A DNA stretch of 64,000 bases from an uncultured Eubacteriales bacterium (GCA_910584745.1 CAJUDG010000010.1:62001-126000); one strand, 5' to 3'. Counted from the stretch's first letter, positions 34,854 to 43,953 are shown. Numbers and translations are program-made. Notes: a model not told the origin generated them from the letters alone.

Positions 34854-34883
34854 AAAAGCCGCGGCGTTCTGCCGCGGCTTTTT
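34854..34883 (+). terminator. Terminator of the ABC exporter operon
   Basis: AAAAGCCGCGGC, loop GTTCT, GCCGCGGCTTTTT: a textbook rho-independent terminator. Confidence 0.9.
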
Positions 34884-34894
34884 CTATGCCATTC

Positions 34895-34922
34895 ACCGAT
34901 TTAGCCTGCCGCCCATATTATG
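34895..34922 (+). promoter_or_regulatory. Sigma-K-like promoter of dpaAB
   Basis: AC at 34895-34896, 17 bases, then CATATTATG at 34914-34922, against the sigma-K pattern AC-N16/17-CATAnnnTA (last base differs). Dipicolinate synthase is a late mother-cell enzyme, so the match fits its role. Only position and pattern support it. Confidence 0.4.
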
Positions 34923-34978
34923 GAATATCCCGGGGAAGGGGCAAGCCCCTCCGGGGGTAACTTGCGGGGAGCGAGGAC

Positions 34979-35848
34979 ATGACTAAAAACATTTTTGGCA
35001 TAATCGGAGGGGACGAGAGGCAGATTTATCTGGCGCGGTCTATGCAGGCGGACGGACACGAGGTGCTGGTCTGTTGCCTGGAAAATGCCCGGGGCACGAG
35101 CGGGCTTTGTCAGACCGGGCTGCACAGCCTTGTGGAACGCTGCGGTATTATCATACTGCCATTGCCCGCCACCAGGGACGGCTGCCACCTGAATACGCCG
35201 CTGTCGAATCTTGAGGTCTGGCTTGATGATGATTTTGCCCGGCTGCTCCTGAACAGCCGGGTATTCGGCGGTATGCTGCAAAAGCTCACCGCCACGTCGT
35301 CCTTGTGGCGGGGCATAGACGCCCGTGACTACTACTCCCGGGAGGAGCTGGTAACCGGCAACGCCTATCTGACCGCCGAGGGCGCCATAGGCCTGGCGGT
35401 GCAGGAGTACGAGGGGGGACTGGGCGGATCAAGCTGCCTTGTAACGGGATATGGACGCATAGGCAAGGCCCTGTGCGGAATGCTCAGGGGCATGGGCGCA
35501 AGGGTGTCCTGCAGCGCCAGGAGGGCCAGCGACCTGACCGCCATCAGGGCCACGGGCTGCCGGGCGCTGGGGTACGACGAACTCTTACAGCCCTTTGACA
35601 TCATATTTAATACAGTACCGGCCAGAGTGCTGGACGCGGCCATACTGGAAAGCCAGAGGGAAGATGCGCTGATCATTGAGCTTGCCTCCGCGCCGGGCGG
35701 CATTGATTTGGAGACGGCCGGCAGCCTTGGCCTGCGGGTGCTGGCCGCGCCGTCGCTTCCGGGCAGGATGTCGCCGAAAGCTTCGGGGGAGCTGATAAAG
35801 GAGACGGTTTATAATATGCTGAATGAAGACAGAAGGGAGATGATTTAG
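34979..35848 (+). CDS. dpaA: Dipicolinate synthase subunit A
   Basis: A 289-residue DpaA (SpoVFA), NAD(P)-binding subunit that with DpaB makes dipicolinic acid in the mother cell for spore heat resistance. The N-terminal block IFGIIGGDERQIYLARSM and the dinucleotide motif VTGYGRIGKALCGMLRGMGA (about 156-175) are diagnostic. AFDIIFNTVPARVL lies downstream in the Rossmann domain (here PFDIIFNTVPARV). Ends directly against dpaB. Confidence 0.93.
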   Translation: MTKNIFGIIGGDERQIYLARSMQADGHEVLVCCLENARGTSGLCQTGLHSLVERCGIIILPLPATRDGCHLNTPLSNLEVWLDDDFARLLLNSRVFGGMLQKLTATSSLWRGIDARDYYSREELVTGNAYLTAEGAIGLAVQEYEGGLGGSSCLVTGYGRIGKALCGMLRGMGARVSCSARRASDLTAIRATGCRALGYDELLQPFDIIFNTVPARVLDAAILESQREDALIIELASAPGGIDLETAGSLGLRVLAAPSLPGRMSPKASGELIKETVYNMLNEDRREMI

Positions 35849-36412
35849 TTGCAAACGCTGGGTTTTGCCATGTGCGGCTCTTTCTGTACCATGGGTAAGG
35901 CGATGGAACAGCTTGCAGCGCTGCGGGAGAAGTATTCGCTTCTCCCGGTGATGTCCCATAACGTGTATGAGACAGACACCCGGTTTGGCAGGGCGGAGGA
36001 TTTTATAGAAAAAGCGCAGGAGATAACCGGCCGTAAAGTGCTGCACACTATCGTTGAGGCCGAGCCCATCGGCCCCAAACGCTTGGTTGACGCCATGGTG
36101 GTGTGCCCGTGTACAGGGAACACACTGTCAAAGATGGCGCTGGGAATTACAGATACGCCTGTTACAATGGCTGTAAAATCCGCTCTTCGCGTAGGACTGC
36201 CGGTTATTATATGCCTTGCCAGCAATGACGCTATAGGAGCGTCCGGGCAGAATGTGGCCAGGCTCATGAATACAAAAAACGTATATTTCGTGCCTCTTAG
36301 CCAGGACGACCCGCTGAAGAAGCCGTTTTCGCTGGTGGCGGATTTTTCGCTTTTGGGCGAAACGGTAGAGCTTGCGCTTGAAGGCAGGCAGCTGCAGCCC
36401 ATATACCGATAG
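35849..36412 (+). CDS. dpaB: Dipicolinate synthase subunit B
   Basis: A 187-residue flavoprotein-fold DpaB (SpoVFB). The opening LGFAMCGSFCTMGKAMEQL and VVCPCTGNTLSKMALGITDTPVTMA are typical. The start is TTG at 35849, with GGGAGATGA ahead of it inside the dpaA end; no spacer separates the two genes, so translation is coupled. A bidirectional terminator follows. Confidence 0.93.
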   Translation: MQTLGFAMCGSFCTMGKAMEQLAALREKYSLLPVMSHNVYETDTRFGRAEDFIEKAQEITGRKVLHTIVEAEPIGPKRLVDAMVVCPCTGNTLSKMALGITDTPVTMAVKSALRVGLPVIICLASNDAIGASGQNVARLMNTKNVYFVPLSQDDPLKKPFSLVADFSLLGETVELALEGRQLQPIYR

Positions 36413-36415
36413 ATG

Positions 36416-36460
36416 AAAAGACCCGGCAGACTACATCGCCCGCCGGGTCTTTTACTTTTT
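36416..36460. terminator. Bidirectional terminator after dpaB
   Basis: AAAAGACCCGGC pairs with GCCGGGTCTTTT around a 14-base loop and is followed by TACTTTTT. It also serves the converging CpXC gene that ends at 36463. Confidence 0.8.
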
Positions 36461-36462
36461 AG

Positions 36463-37092
36463 CTAAGCGTTCTGATACTCCTCAATAATGCGCTTTGCAA
36501 GCTTCGCATCCACTACGGAGAAGTCCTCAGGGTCCGAGTAATTCAGCGTCCGCAGTACCTCCTGGGACTGGGCGTACACCTCTATGCGCGTGGAGTGGTA
36601 CACCGGCTCGGGCTGGCGGGGGAGATAGATGGCAAACTCCAGCTTTTCGTCTTCCATCCTGCTGAAGTAGGCGTGCAGACGGGTGTTATTATAGCTGCGT
36701 TTGATTATAGTGCAAAGGGCGTTCTTTACCAGCTCAACAGCCACATCGTCCAGCTTGCCGTCAAATATAAGGATCTTTTCCTTCAACTCGGCCAGATTTT
36801 TCACCCGGCGCTTTACATAGGTCTGCAGCAGCGGAGTGGTCTCCACTGTGCTGCCGCTTCCCCCCGGGGCCAGACAGACCACATAGCCGGCCTCATTGTC
36901 GATATAGACAAAGGGGTAGGCCATGGCGGCAAAATAATTACAGCGCTTACAGCGCCAGTCAAAGAGCGTCTCCTCAAGGATGCTCTGTTTCAGGTCTGGA
37001 TGCTCCTTGGCGTTGATGCTGGCATAAAGCCTATACTTCTGCGATTCGCCGCACTGGGGGCAGACGATATCCTTTACGATTTCCGTTGACAT
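36463..37092 (-). CDS. CpXC-domain zinc-ribbon protein
   Basis: A 209-residue protein that starts with a CpXC domain: Cys pairs CPQCG (11-15) and CKRC (48-51), with FDW before the second pair. The rest is an alpha/beta region without motifs known to me. It lies 18 bases after the gene at 37111, sharing its transcript. Function unknown; the Cys pairs suggest zinc binding. Confidence 0.8.
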   Translation of the reverse strand: MSTEIVKDIVCPQCGESQKYRLYASINAKEHPDLKQSILEETLFDWRCKRCNYFAAMAYPFVYIDNEAGYVVCLAPGGSGSTVETTPLLQTYVKRRVKNLAELKEKILIFDGKLDDVAVELVKNALCTIIKRSYNNTRLHAYFSRMEDEKLEFAIYLPRQPEPVYHSTRIEVYAQSQEVLRTLNYSDPEDFSVVDAKLAKRIIEEYQNA

Positions 37093-37110
37093 TCCCTTAT
37101 TCCTCCCGGC

Positions 37111-37824
37111 CTAGCCTTCAAAGGGCAGGCTGTCATTCTCGTCGAGTTCAGCTCCGCTGAACTCGGGTTTTGCTCCGCTGAACTCGGGTTTTGCTCCGCT
37201 GAACTCGGGTTTTGCTCCGCCGGATTCCGGCACATCCGAAGCCTCCGGCTTGTCTGCCGGCGTTTCAGCCACGACAGGGGAACCGGTCTCCTCCGGCATA
37301 GGGTCGTGGTCGAAGCTTTCCACGTCGCTTAGATCTATCTCCTCGCTGTTTTCGTCCTCTGGGTGATACACCGTATCCCTTGTCACGGTAATCTCAATGG
37401 GACCGCGGCCAAAGTGGAACAGGGTGCCGTCATTATCTTTTTCGTGCACGGACACAGTCTTGGTCTGACTGTCGCTAATATAAATTGCTGTCGGGCCATC
37501 CGCTCCGCCGATAATTCCGATGGCAGCGGCCTCGCGGGCACGGACAGTTTCCTCCAAGGATTTCAGCGTGGCGTCCAGCAGCGCGTTTATCTCGTCGAGC
37601 CTTTTGCAGTGCTCCTCGGCCACCGGGCTGTCTTTGCCGCGCAGGGCGTTATAATAATAGCGCCCCAGGGCCAGATACTCCTTCTCGGCGGCCTGCTCCT
37701 GGCAGCGGATAACGGTGCGCAGGCGGTTCATCACCGCGGCGTGCCTGTTTTTCTGCCTGATTCCGGCGGCAAGCCTTTGGGCTTTTACCTTCGCTCGGGT
37801 TGCGTGGTCTTTCCAGTTTGCCAT
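37111..37824 (-). CDS. Coiled protein with orphan IGIIGGADGPT motif and 7-residue repeats
   Basis: A 237-residue soluble protein. Residues about 1-95 are helical and basic (KVKAQRLAAGIRQKNRHAAV ...). Near 102 comes IGIIGGADGPTAIYIS, the membrane-embedded signature of sodium-pumping decarboxylase beta subunits, but without any membrane helix here. An acidic tail ends in tandem GAKPEFS repeats (three, from a 21-bp DNA repeat). The start at 37824 sits 6 bases after GGAGGT; an ATG two codons upstream touches the ribosome site. It is not a decarboxylase. Function unknown. Confidence 0.7.
   Translation of the reverse strand: MANWKDHATRAKVKAQRLAAGIRQKNRHAAVMNRLRTVIRCQEQAAEKEYLALGRYYYNALRGKDSPVAEEHCKRLDEINALLDATLKSLEETVRAREAAAIGIIGGADGPTAIYISDSQTKTVSVHEKDNDGTLFHFGRGPIEITVTRDTVYHPEDENSEEIDLSDVESFDHDPMPEETGSPVVAETPADKPEASDVPESGGAKPEFSGAKPEFSGAKPEFSGAELDENDSLPFEG
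37151..37220 (-). repeat. 21-bp tandem repeat, 3.3 copies
   Basis: Unit GCTCCGCTGAACTCGGGTTTT repeated at 37151, 37172 and 37193, then a 7-base partial copy. It encodes the GAKPEFS repeats in the preceding gene. Copies are identical, which indicates recent expansion. Confidence 0.9.
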
Positions 37825-37863
37825 TTCCATACCTCCGTATTCCGGGTCTTTTGTTTATATATA

Positions 37864-37893
37864 ATTATACACTCCCAGAGCCCGTTAAGTCAA
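37864..37893 (-). promoter_or_regulatory. Promoter of the 37824-CpXC operon
   Basis: Minus strand TTGACT (37893-37888), 18-base spacer, TATAAT (37869-37864), 40 bases before the start codon. Confidence 0.65.
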
Positions 37894-38191
37894 CATTACA
37901 GCGTCATAAAGCATTAATTTTTACATTCCAGGCAGAAAATCCTGCATTTCGTACCTTTGGTATGTCATTAGCCTGGAAACATGCTATAGTATCGTTGTAA
38001 TAATATTTTTCTCCCCAACAGCTTGCGGATCCATTGTGGTGCGTTCTTGGGGCGTACCCATAGTTTTGATTTTGGGTTTTATAGCGAGTAATGAAATTAT
38101 CTGATTGATGTGTGTTCCCTAAAAACAAGGTATTATAACTACAGACTGGATGGGAAAACAAGTATAAGACCAGATATAGGGGAGATGGAAG
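37894..38191 (+). other. Non-coding gap before the surface-fibre locus, with inverted repeats
   Basis: No convincing gene is seen between the minus-strand promoter and the signal peptidase gene. The stretch holds nested dyads: TTCCAGGC (37926-37933) with GCCTGGAA (37971-37978), enclosing TACC-TTT-GGTA; CCCCAA (38013-38018) with TTGGGG (38047-38052); and ACCCATA...TTTTGGGT near 38056-38077. It may be a structured leader or regulatory region for the 20-kb fibre locus. I do not recognise a known riboswitch class. Confidence 0.35.
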
Positions 38192-38830
38192 ATGATGAAG
38201 GCGGCGCACCGGGATACTCTCAGTGCTGGATATACCGGAGCAGAGGAGACCGAGGAGGAGCGCGCGGGCGGAGGCCCCACGCTTGAACAGCTGGAACATG
38301 AGCTGAAGCATGAGCAGAAAAAGCACTTCTGGACCATGGTAGTTCGGAATACGCTGTTTTTCCTCTCCGTAGTGTCGGCCGCGGTAGTCATTCTGGTGGT
38401 CTTTCTGTTTCCGGTAGTACAGCTCGAGGGCACGTCAATGTCACCTACGCTGCAAAACGGGGACGTGATAGTTTCGGTCAGCGGCACCAAGATAGTCTCC
38501 GGCGACATCATCGCCTTTTACCACAACAATACCATCTTTGTGAAAAGGGTGGTAGCTGTGGGTGGAGATACAGTCAACATCGACAGCGACGGCGTGGTCT
38601 ATGTAAACGATGTGCCGCTTGATGAGCCTTACCTGGAGGAAAAGGCAAAAGGCAGCTGTGACGTGGCGCTGCCCTATCAGGTGCCCATAGACCAATACTT
38701 TGTATTGGGCGACCACCGTTCAGCCAGCATCGACAGCCGCCATGCCGCAGTGGGCTGTGTGGGAACGGACATGGTGCTGGGTCGGGTGGCCTGCCGCATA
38801 TGGCCCCTGGGCAGGATCGATATGTTCTGA
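38192..38830 (+). CDS. Signal peptidase I (active form), pilus locus
   Basis: A 212-residue type I signal peptidase. One membrane helix (about 53-73) is preceded by a long charged N-terminus. Catalytic Ser82 lies in LEGTSMSPTLQNGD and Lys118 in FVKRVVAVGGD; LGDHRSASIDSR is box E. It should cleave Sec signal peptides of the fibre proteins that follow. GGGGAGATGG serves as ribosome site. It heads the locus; a divergent paralogue with Ala in place of Ser lies at 44962. Confidence 0.92.
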   Translation: MMKAAHRDTLSAGYTGAEETEEERAGGGPTLEQLEHELKHEQKKHFWTMVVRNTLFFLSVVSAAVVILVVFLFPVVQLEGTSMSPTLQNGDVIVSVSGTKIVSGDIIAFYHNNTIFVKRVVAVGGDTVNIDSDGVVYVNDVPLDEPYLEEKAKGSCDVALPYQVPIDQYFVLGDHRSASIDSRHAAVGCVGTDMVLGRVACRIWPLGRIDMF

Positions 38831-38927
38831 CCGGGACAGTATAACCAGACTTTTAAGTATAAACTATTTAGATACAAAAATTAGAGACGACCGGCACAGA
38901 TTTATGGTTAGTTAAGGAGGGTGCAGT

Positions 38928-41900
38928 ATGGAATCTCCAAACAGGCAGGCAGTTAAATTACTGCGCGAACAGAGGAAAAGAAGGAAAAGGGTAGCGGTGT
39001 TCCTGGGTATGGCCGGCATTGTGGTTGTAGGCACAGTAATGGCCCTGCGTATGAGCGGCCGCGCTATGAATAATCAGATGCTTGACTGCGTGCTTTCCCA
39101 TGACCTGCCCCACCAGCATACTGAGGCTTGCTACTATACTCCCCCGCAGGAGGGTGCGCAGAAGCTGCTGGTTTGTGGCACGGCGGATTTTGTGGTCCAT
39201 AAGCATGACCCCAAAAGCTGTTTCGACAATATGGGGAACCTGATATGCCTGCTCCCTGAGATAGAGGAGCATGTGCATACCAATGAGTGCTATCAGGAGC
39301 AGAAGGTCCTTAGCTGCGCTCTGGAAGAAGGGGACGGGGGGCATACACATTCCGAAAGCTGCTGGGGTCACGACTATTCCGCCGGACCTGTCTGTGGATT
39401 AGAGGAGACCTCGGGCCATACACATAACGAGGACTGTTACGATGAGGAGGGGCAGTTGACCTGCGGCCAGGAGGAGAGCGAAGGACATACTCATAGTGAC
39501 AGCTGCTATCAGACGGCGCTGATCTGTGGAATGGAGGAGGGAGCAGGAGGACACATCCATTCGGATGCCTGCTATACCATAGAGACTACAATAATATGCG
39601 GCAAACGCGAGGCAATCCTGCATACCCATAATGAGGACTGCTATCTGCATACGGTGGATCAGCCCAACGAAGTTCAGATGCAGGAGCTGACGGAGAAGGG
39701 CGTCAATATAGATCAAGTGATTTTTGCCGATCCCAGCACTGAAGAGCTTCCGGCAGAGGAGAACCGTGTGCTGGACCAGTCTGGCACCCCGATACTGAAA
39801 TGCGGGCAGCTACAGCTGCTGGAGCATGTACATGGGGACAACTGCTATACGGTTATTGATACCGAGGGCAAACTGGTATCCCAGCTGGGAAGCGGCAGCG
39901 AAGGCGCTGAGATGCCTGGGCAGAGGACCGCTGTGTATCAGGGGGCCAGTCTGCGTGTGACGGCTATCTATGACGGCGGAGATTTCCCTGAGAATGCAAG
40001 GATCAGCGTGGAGCGTATAGACGAGGAGGGCGGTCTGCCTGAGAAGCAGGAGCAGCTGAGTAAGGCTATGCCCAATGATGAGCTTCAGTTGAAGGCATTG
40101 CTGAAGGTAACCGTGGCCGGAGTTGATGAGATGCCGGTGCTCTCTGAGCCCATCCGGCTTATTGTGGAGCCATCACAGCAGGAAAGGGTGATCGCTGCGG
40201 CATGGTATGACAACAGCGACAGCCTTTCGGATCAGGGCATATATGTGCAGAGTGAGGACGCCAAACTGGAGCTGCTGGAGATGACCGAGCAGGAAAGCGG
40301 CGAGTTTGCAACGGAGGTATATCCTGGGGCGCTGGTGGGCATCGCCCAGCAGCCGGTCCGGGAGAACGAAGGCGATGATGACCATGAGGCGGGTGCGGAT
40401 ACCGAGGTGGGCCAGACCGCCGATAGTGTTGTGCTGAATATTTCTCAGTCCTTTGAATATGAAGACGATGATTATACCATGATCTTCAACGTCAACGGTA
40501 TTGCCCGGCCAAAGACCACAGAGGACATGATCGGCCAGGCTGGTACTGAGCCGGCGGACACCTCCGACGCAGAGCCAGCAGAACCAGCGGACAGCTCTAA
40601 GCCCTCAGAGGGTGAAGACTCGTCAGAGCCGGAGGCAGCTGATGATGTGAGCACCGAATCTACCGAATCTGACAATGGCGTTTACTTTACAGAGCCGTCC
40701 ACATCGAATGAACAGCCGGATAATAGCGCATCTGAGCCCGCTGCGTCGGATGAACCTTCCGCTACAGACGAACCTGCGGGTACGCCTGAGCCTGACGTGG
40801 ACGATGGGCTGACAGCGGAGCCCACGGTGGAGCCTTTCGGGGATGCCGAAGCCAGGGAGACTAATGTCACCATTGCGGGTGATGTTCTGCCCGCAAATGT
40901 GCTGGATGACCCCGAGAATCCGTTGGGGATGCTGGTGGAGCTCGTACCGGAAGATTCACCGGTGTTCGAGATGTATGCGGAGAACATCAAGGTAGACAAT
41001 ACTGAAAATGACCTGCCGGACCCCAAAGTAATGGCATATACACTGTATTATAAAGGTATAGAGCTGGATATGAGCCAGTGTGCAGTTACGATAGAGGTCA
41101 AGGCCAGACCGGGACTGTTGCGTGCCGCTGAGAGGATAGCGAGTGATAGTTCCGATAATAGCTTGCAGGAGGCGCCTGTGGCTATCGCGGTTATGACCAC
41201 TGCCAATGCCCAGATTCCGGAGCCAGAGACCGAGGAAAAGATATACACCGTAGAGACCGGCAGCCAGCAGACAATAGCGCCGGTTGCGGATGAACAGACC
41301 CAGGCCGAAGAGCTTATAAATAGCTGCATAGACCCTTCGTTGGACTGCAGCTTTGCGGCTGCACCCCTAAAATCCGACAGCATCAGTGTCGCTCTTACCC
41401 TTATGGGCCCGGCGGCGGACAGCAGTGTGGCTTCCATTGCCGATGCGAATGTTCCGATGGCGCTTTATGCGGATGATGAAGAAGATGAAGAATTTGTTGA
41501 GGATGACGAAGGGACTAGTGGTTCTGATAGCGAAAAATCAGAGGATGAATTTGACGATGAAACGTTAACTACCAACGATAGCCCAGAAACTATCAATACA
41601 GAGAATACCTTTGAGATAGTAACTACCACTGCGGGCAATCCCAGTTTTACTATCCAGTATTATGCGAATCTTAGTAAGGTGCAGGAGTTTTCTGAGAGCG
41701 AAGCTGGGGAGGATAGTCAAACTATAAATGGTAATGATGCGAGAAAAAAGGGGTATTTACCTGTCATAGACACCAGAAGGGAAAAGGGTGGAAAACTCCC
41801 CGATAGTTCGACAAAAATTCCTGATAAGAAGGCCTACTTGAAAGTGGATGCTAATAATAAAAAAGTCGCTACAGAAACAGCGGAAACACAAATCTACAAA

Positions 41901-43916
41901 GATGAGCCCTCTAAACTTTATGAACGTCCAAATTTGACCTACTTTTCGCCTGGAACTGAGGTCGAAAAAGGCTATAGGCTGGTGCAAATCAAAGTTTGGC
42001 CTAAAGGTGCTGATACAAAGACCGAACAACCAACATGTTATCCAAATACTCCACTACCGAAAGATGCAGAAAAGTTCGAGAAAATATATCATATTACCAA
42101 CCGTAGTGATTTAACCGATCAAGAAGATAAAAAATATATCTATATTGCAGATGGAGATATAGTACGGTTGATATATGAGCCTAGAAGCAGGGATTTGCCT
42201 GTTTCAGCACATTTCCATGATTATGATATCAGTGATGGTACACATGAAAAATTTGATCCCGAAAATCCAAAAGTTGTTACAATGATAACAAATAAGGATG
42301 ACAAGGCGCAAGGAATTAATAATCCAGGTAACTACGATGGCTCTGGCGTTCATTATGCCTTTGGAAATGGTAATGCTGGAACGGGGTTAGATACGGAAAA
42401 AATTAATGGTAATATAATAAATAAGTTAAATGCAGAAAGTACTGGCGGGAAGAATGTATATGATGGATGCTCCTTCGGTCTAGTTACAGGACTGACAGAT
42501 GCTGGATTGCCCGTGTTTGCAACTGGTATTTCTGCGCCAAGAAATTTGTTCACGAACGACACTGGGAATGGCGCGACCTATCATTCAGGTGGCCTGACAT
42601 TTGAGCGAGTTGGCGACACCTATACTTTGACCACGGCTAAAGTTGGAGAAAAAGAAGTATGTAATCTTAATCAGTTGGAGCACCCGATATGTAATCAAAC
42701 AACGCATACACATATCTGGACAAACAATTTTTGGCCAATGGATGATGAACAAGGTAAGGATATTCATTTTGGTGCCCATCGCTTCAATAACTCTCATAAA
42801 GATGGTTCCGGAGCCCAGGATTACCAGACATTCCGTGATTCAAAGAACAGGAATGAATATTTGCCTTTAAGTGACAACGGTAAAGACCATAACAGCTATT
42901 TTGGGATGAATTTTACAGTGAACTTTGAACTGAACGAAAATTATGTTGGGCCGCTCCAGTATCTGTTCTTCGGTGATGATGACATGTGGGTGTTCTTGGA
43001 AGATCCGGATGGTGAAACACAGCTTGTTTGCGACCTTGGCGGTGTGCACAGAACTATGGGTGAGATAGTCAATCTCTGGGATTACATTCCAGAGGTCTCG
43101 GAAGGAACGTATACACTGCACTTCTTCTTCACTGAGCGCGGCGCTTCCGGTTCTACCTGCTGGATGCAGTTCACTCTGCCCTCTGTATATGCTAATGAAC
43201 CAGAGCCCAGCGGTAATTATGGCAGCTTGAGATTTAAAAAGGATGTGGAGAATAAGATTATGCCGGAAGGTAAAGTCGGTGAGGATAATACAGACGAGAC
43301 CTTCCTGTTCACTATCAGTCTGACGGATGAAGAAGGCAGACCGCTTTCAAACGGCTACAAGTATATCAAGTATAACTCAGATGTTGAGAAAGATGAAAAT
43401 GTGGTTAAGGTTTATGTATACCACGATAACGGAGAATATACCGAATATGAAAACGCCTTGATTCCAGATTTGTCTCAAACAGAGCAGGAAGCAGCTCTCG
43501 GCGATGGAGTATGCTTTACACTGAAGAAGGGCCAGCATATTCTAGTCCCATCTTTGCCCAAGGGCACGAAGTTTACCATCAAAGAGGTGGGTGTCTTGAT
43601 TGGCGATGAAGTTCCTAGAGTTAATCCCGTTTGGGGAGAGGGTGAAAATGGGAAATCTGCCTGGAGATATAGGTTGAAGGCTGATGGGGAAGCTGACCAC
43701 CAGTATGAATATTTTGTTGGTGAAGGGAAATGTGAAAATGGTGAATACAGTGATGAAATAGCTGGTGAAGATGCAAATGTAAGTGTCAACTTCTCAAATA
43801 CCTACTACTCTTATGAACTGCCCAAAACCGGCGGTGCGGGCACTTGGGGCCTGACCGGCGCGGGGTTGCTGTTGATGCTCGCCGCAGGCTGTCTGCTGGT
43901 GCGGAAACGCGCGTGA
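38928..43916 (+). CDS. Giant LPXTG surface protein with HxHxxxC repeats and fibro-slime-like domain
   Basis: 1662 residues. N-terminal membrane anchor/signal (about 21-42). Residues about 60-305 hold nine HxHxxxC units (for example HTHNEDCY), most preceded by a further Cys. A Ser/Glu/Pro-rich linker spans about 537-637. Residues about 1150-1425 include a fibro-slime-like region (YLFFGDDDMWVFLEDPDG; VCDLGGVHR). A DUF7601/Cna-like stalk follows (about 1428-1625), then the sorting signal LPKTG (1631-1635), a hydrophobic stretch and RKRA. Likely a tip adhesin or wall-anchored fibre component attached by the sortase C at 47315. The 41.7-43.2 kb part is markedly AT-richer than the rest. GGAGGG precedes the ATG. 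Confidence 0.9.
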   Translation: MESPNRQAVKLLREQRKRRKRVAVFLGMAGIVVVGTVMALRMSGRAMNNQMLDCVLSHDLPHQHTEACYYTPPQEGAQKLLVCGTADFVVHKHDPKSCFDNMGNLICLLPEIEEHVHTNECYQEQKVLSCALEEGDGGHTHSESCWGHDYSAGPVCGLEETSGHTHNEDCYDEEGQLTCGQEESEGHTHSDSCYQTALICGMEEGAGGHIHSDACYTIETTIICGKREAILHTHNEDCYLHTVDQPNEVQMQELTEKGVNIDQVIFADPSTEELPAEENRVLDQSGTPILKCGQLQLLEHVHGDNCYTVIDTEGKLVSQLGSGSEGAEMPGQRTAVYQGASLRVTAIYDGGDFPENARISVERIDEEGGLPEKQEQLSKAMPNDELQLKALLKVTVAGVDEMPVLSEPIRLIVEPSQQERVIAAAWYDNSDSLSDQGIYVQSEDAKLELLEMTEQESGEFATEVYPGALVGIAQQPVRENEGDDDHEAGADTEVGQTADSVVLNISQSFEYEDDDYTMIFNVNGIARPKTTEDMIGQAGTEPADTSDAEPAEPADSSKPSEGEDSSEPEAADDVSTESTESDNGVYFTEPSTSNEQPDNSASEPAASDEPSATDEPAGTPEPDVDDGLTAEPTVEPFGDAEARETNVTIAGDVLPANVLDDPENPLGMLVELVPEDSPVFEMYAENIKVDNTENDLPDPKVMAYTLYYKGIELDMSQCAVTIEVKARPGLLRAAERIASDSSDNSLQEAPVAIAVMTTANAQIPEPETEEKIYTVETGSQQTIAPVADEQTQAEELINSCIDPSLDCSFAAAPLKSDSISVALTLMGPAADSSVASIADANVPMALYADDEEDEEFVEDDEGTSGSDSEKSEDEFDDETLTTNDSPETINTENTFEIVTTTAGNPSFTIQYYANLSKVQEFSESEAGEDSQTINGNDARKKGYLPVIDTRREKGGKLPDSSTKIPDKKAYLKVDANNKKVATETAETQIYKDEPSKLYERPNLTYFSPGTEVEKGYRLVQIKVWPKGADTKTEQPTCYPNTPLPKDAEKFEKIYHITNRSDLTDQEDKKYIYIADGDIVRLIYEPRSRDLPVSAHFHDYDISDGTHEKFDPENPKVVTMITNKDDKAQGINNPGNYDGSGVHYAFGNGNAGTGLDTEKINGNIINKLNAESTGGKNVYDGCSFGLVTGLTDAGLPVFATGISAPRNLFTNDTGNGATYHSGGLTFERVGDTYTLTTAKVGEKEVCNLNQLEHPICNQTTHTHIWTNNFWPMDDEQGKDIHFGAHRFNNSHKDGSGAQDYQTFRDSKNRNEYLPLSDNGKDHNSYFGMNFTVNFELNENYVGPLQYLFFGDDDMWVFLEDPDGETQLVCDLGGVHRTMGEIVNLWDYIPEVSEGTYTLHFFFTERGASGSTCWMQFTLPSVYANEPEPSGNYGSLRFKKDVENKIMPEGKVGEDNTDETFLFTISLTDEEGRPLSNGYKYIKYNSDVEKDENVVKVYVYHDNGEYTEYENALIPDLSQTEQEAALGDGVCFTLKKGQHILVPSLPKGTKFTIKEVGVLIGDEVPRVNPVWGEGENGKSAWRYRLKADGEADHQYEYFVGEGKCENGEYSDEIAGEDANVSVNFSNTYYSYELPKTGGAGTWGLTGAGLLLMLAAGCLLVRKRA

Positions 43917-43953
43917 CACGAACTGAAATTGATCTTAAAGGGGGGATGGCTCA

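Noticed and set aside
37151..37220. Possible CRISPR-like array
   Set aside because: The 21-bp units are contiguous with no spacers and are in frame within a coding sequence.
39090..39880. Repeated CATACNCATNNNGANNNCTGCTAT-like DNA as an array or transposon trace
   Set aside because: The similarity is at protein level (HxHxxxC units) with variable spacing; no inverted ends or target duplications are seen.
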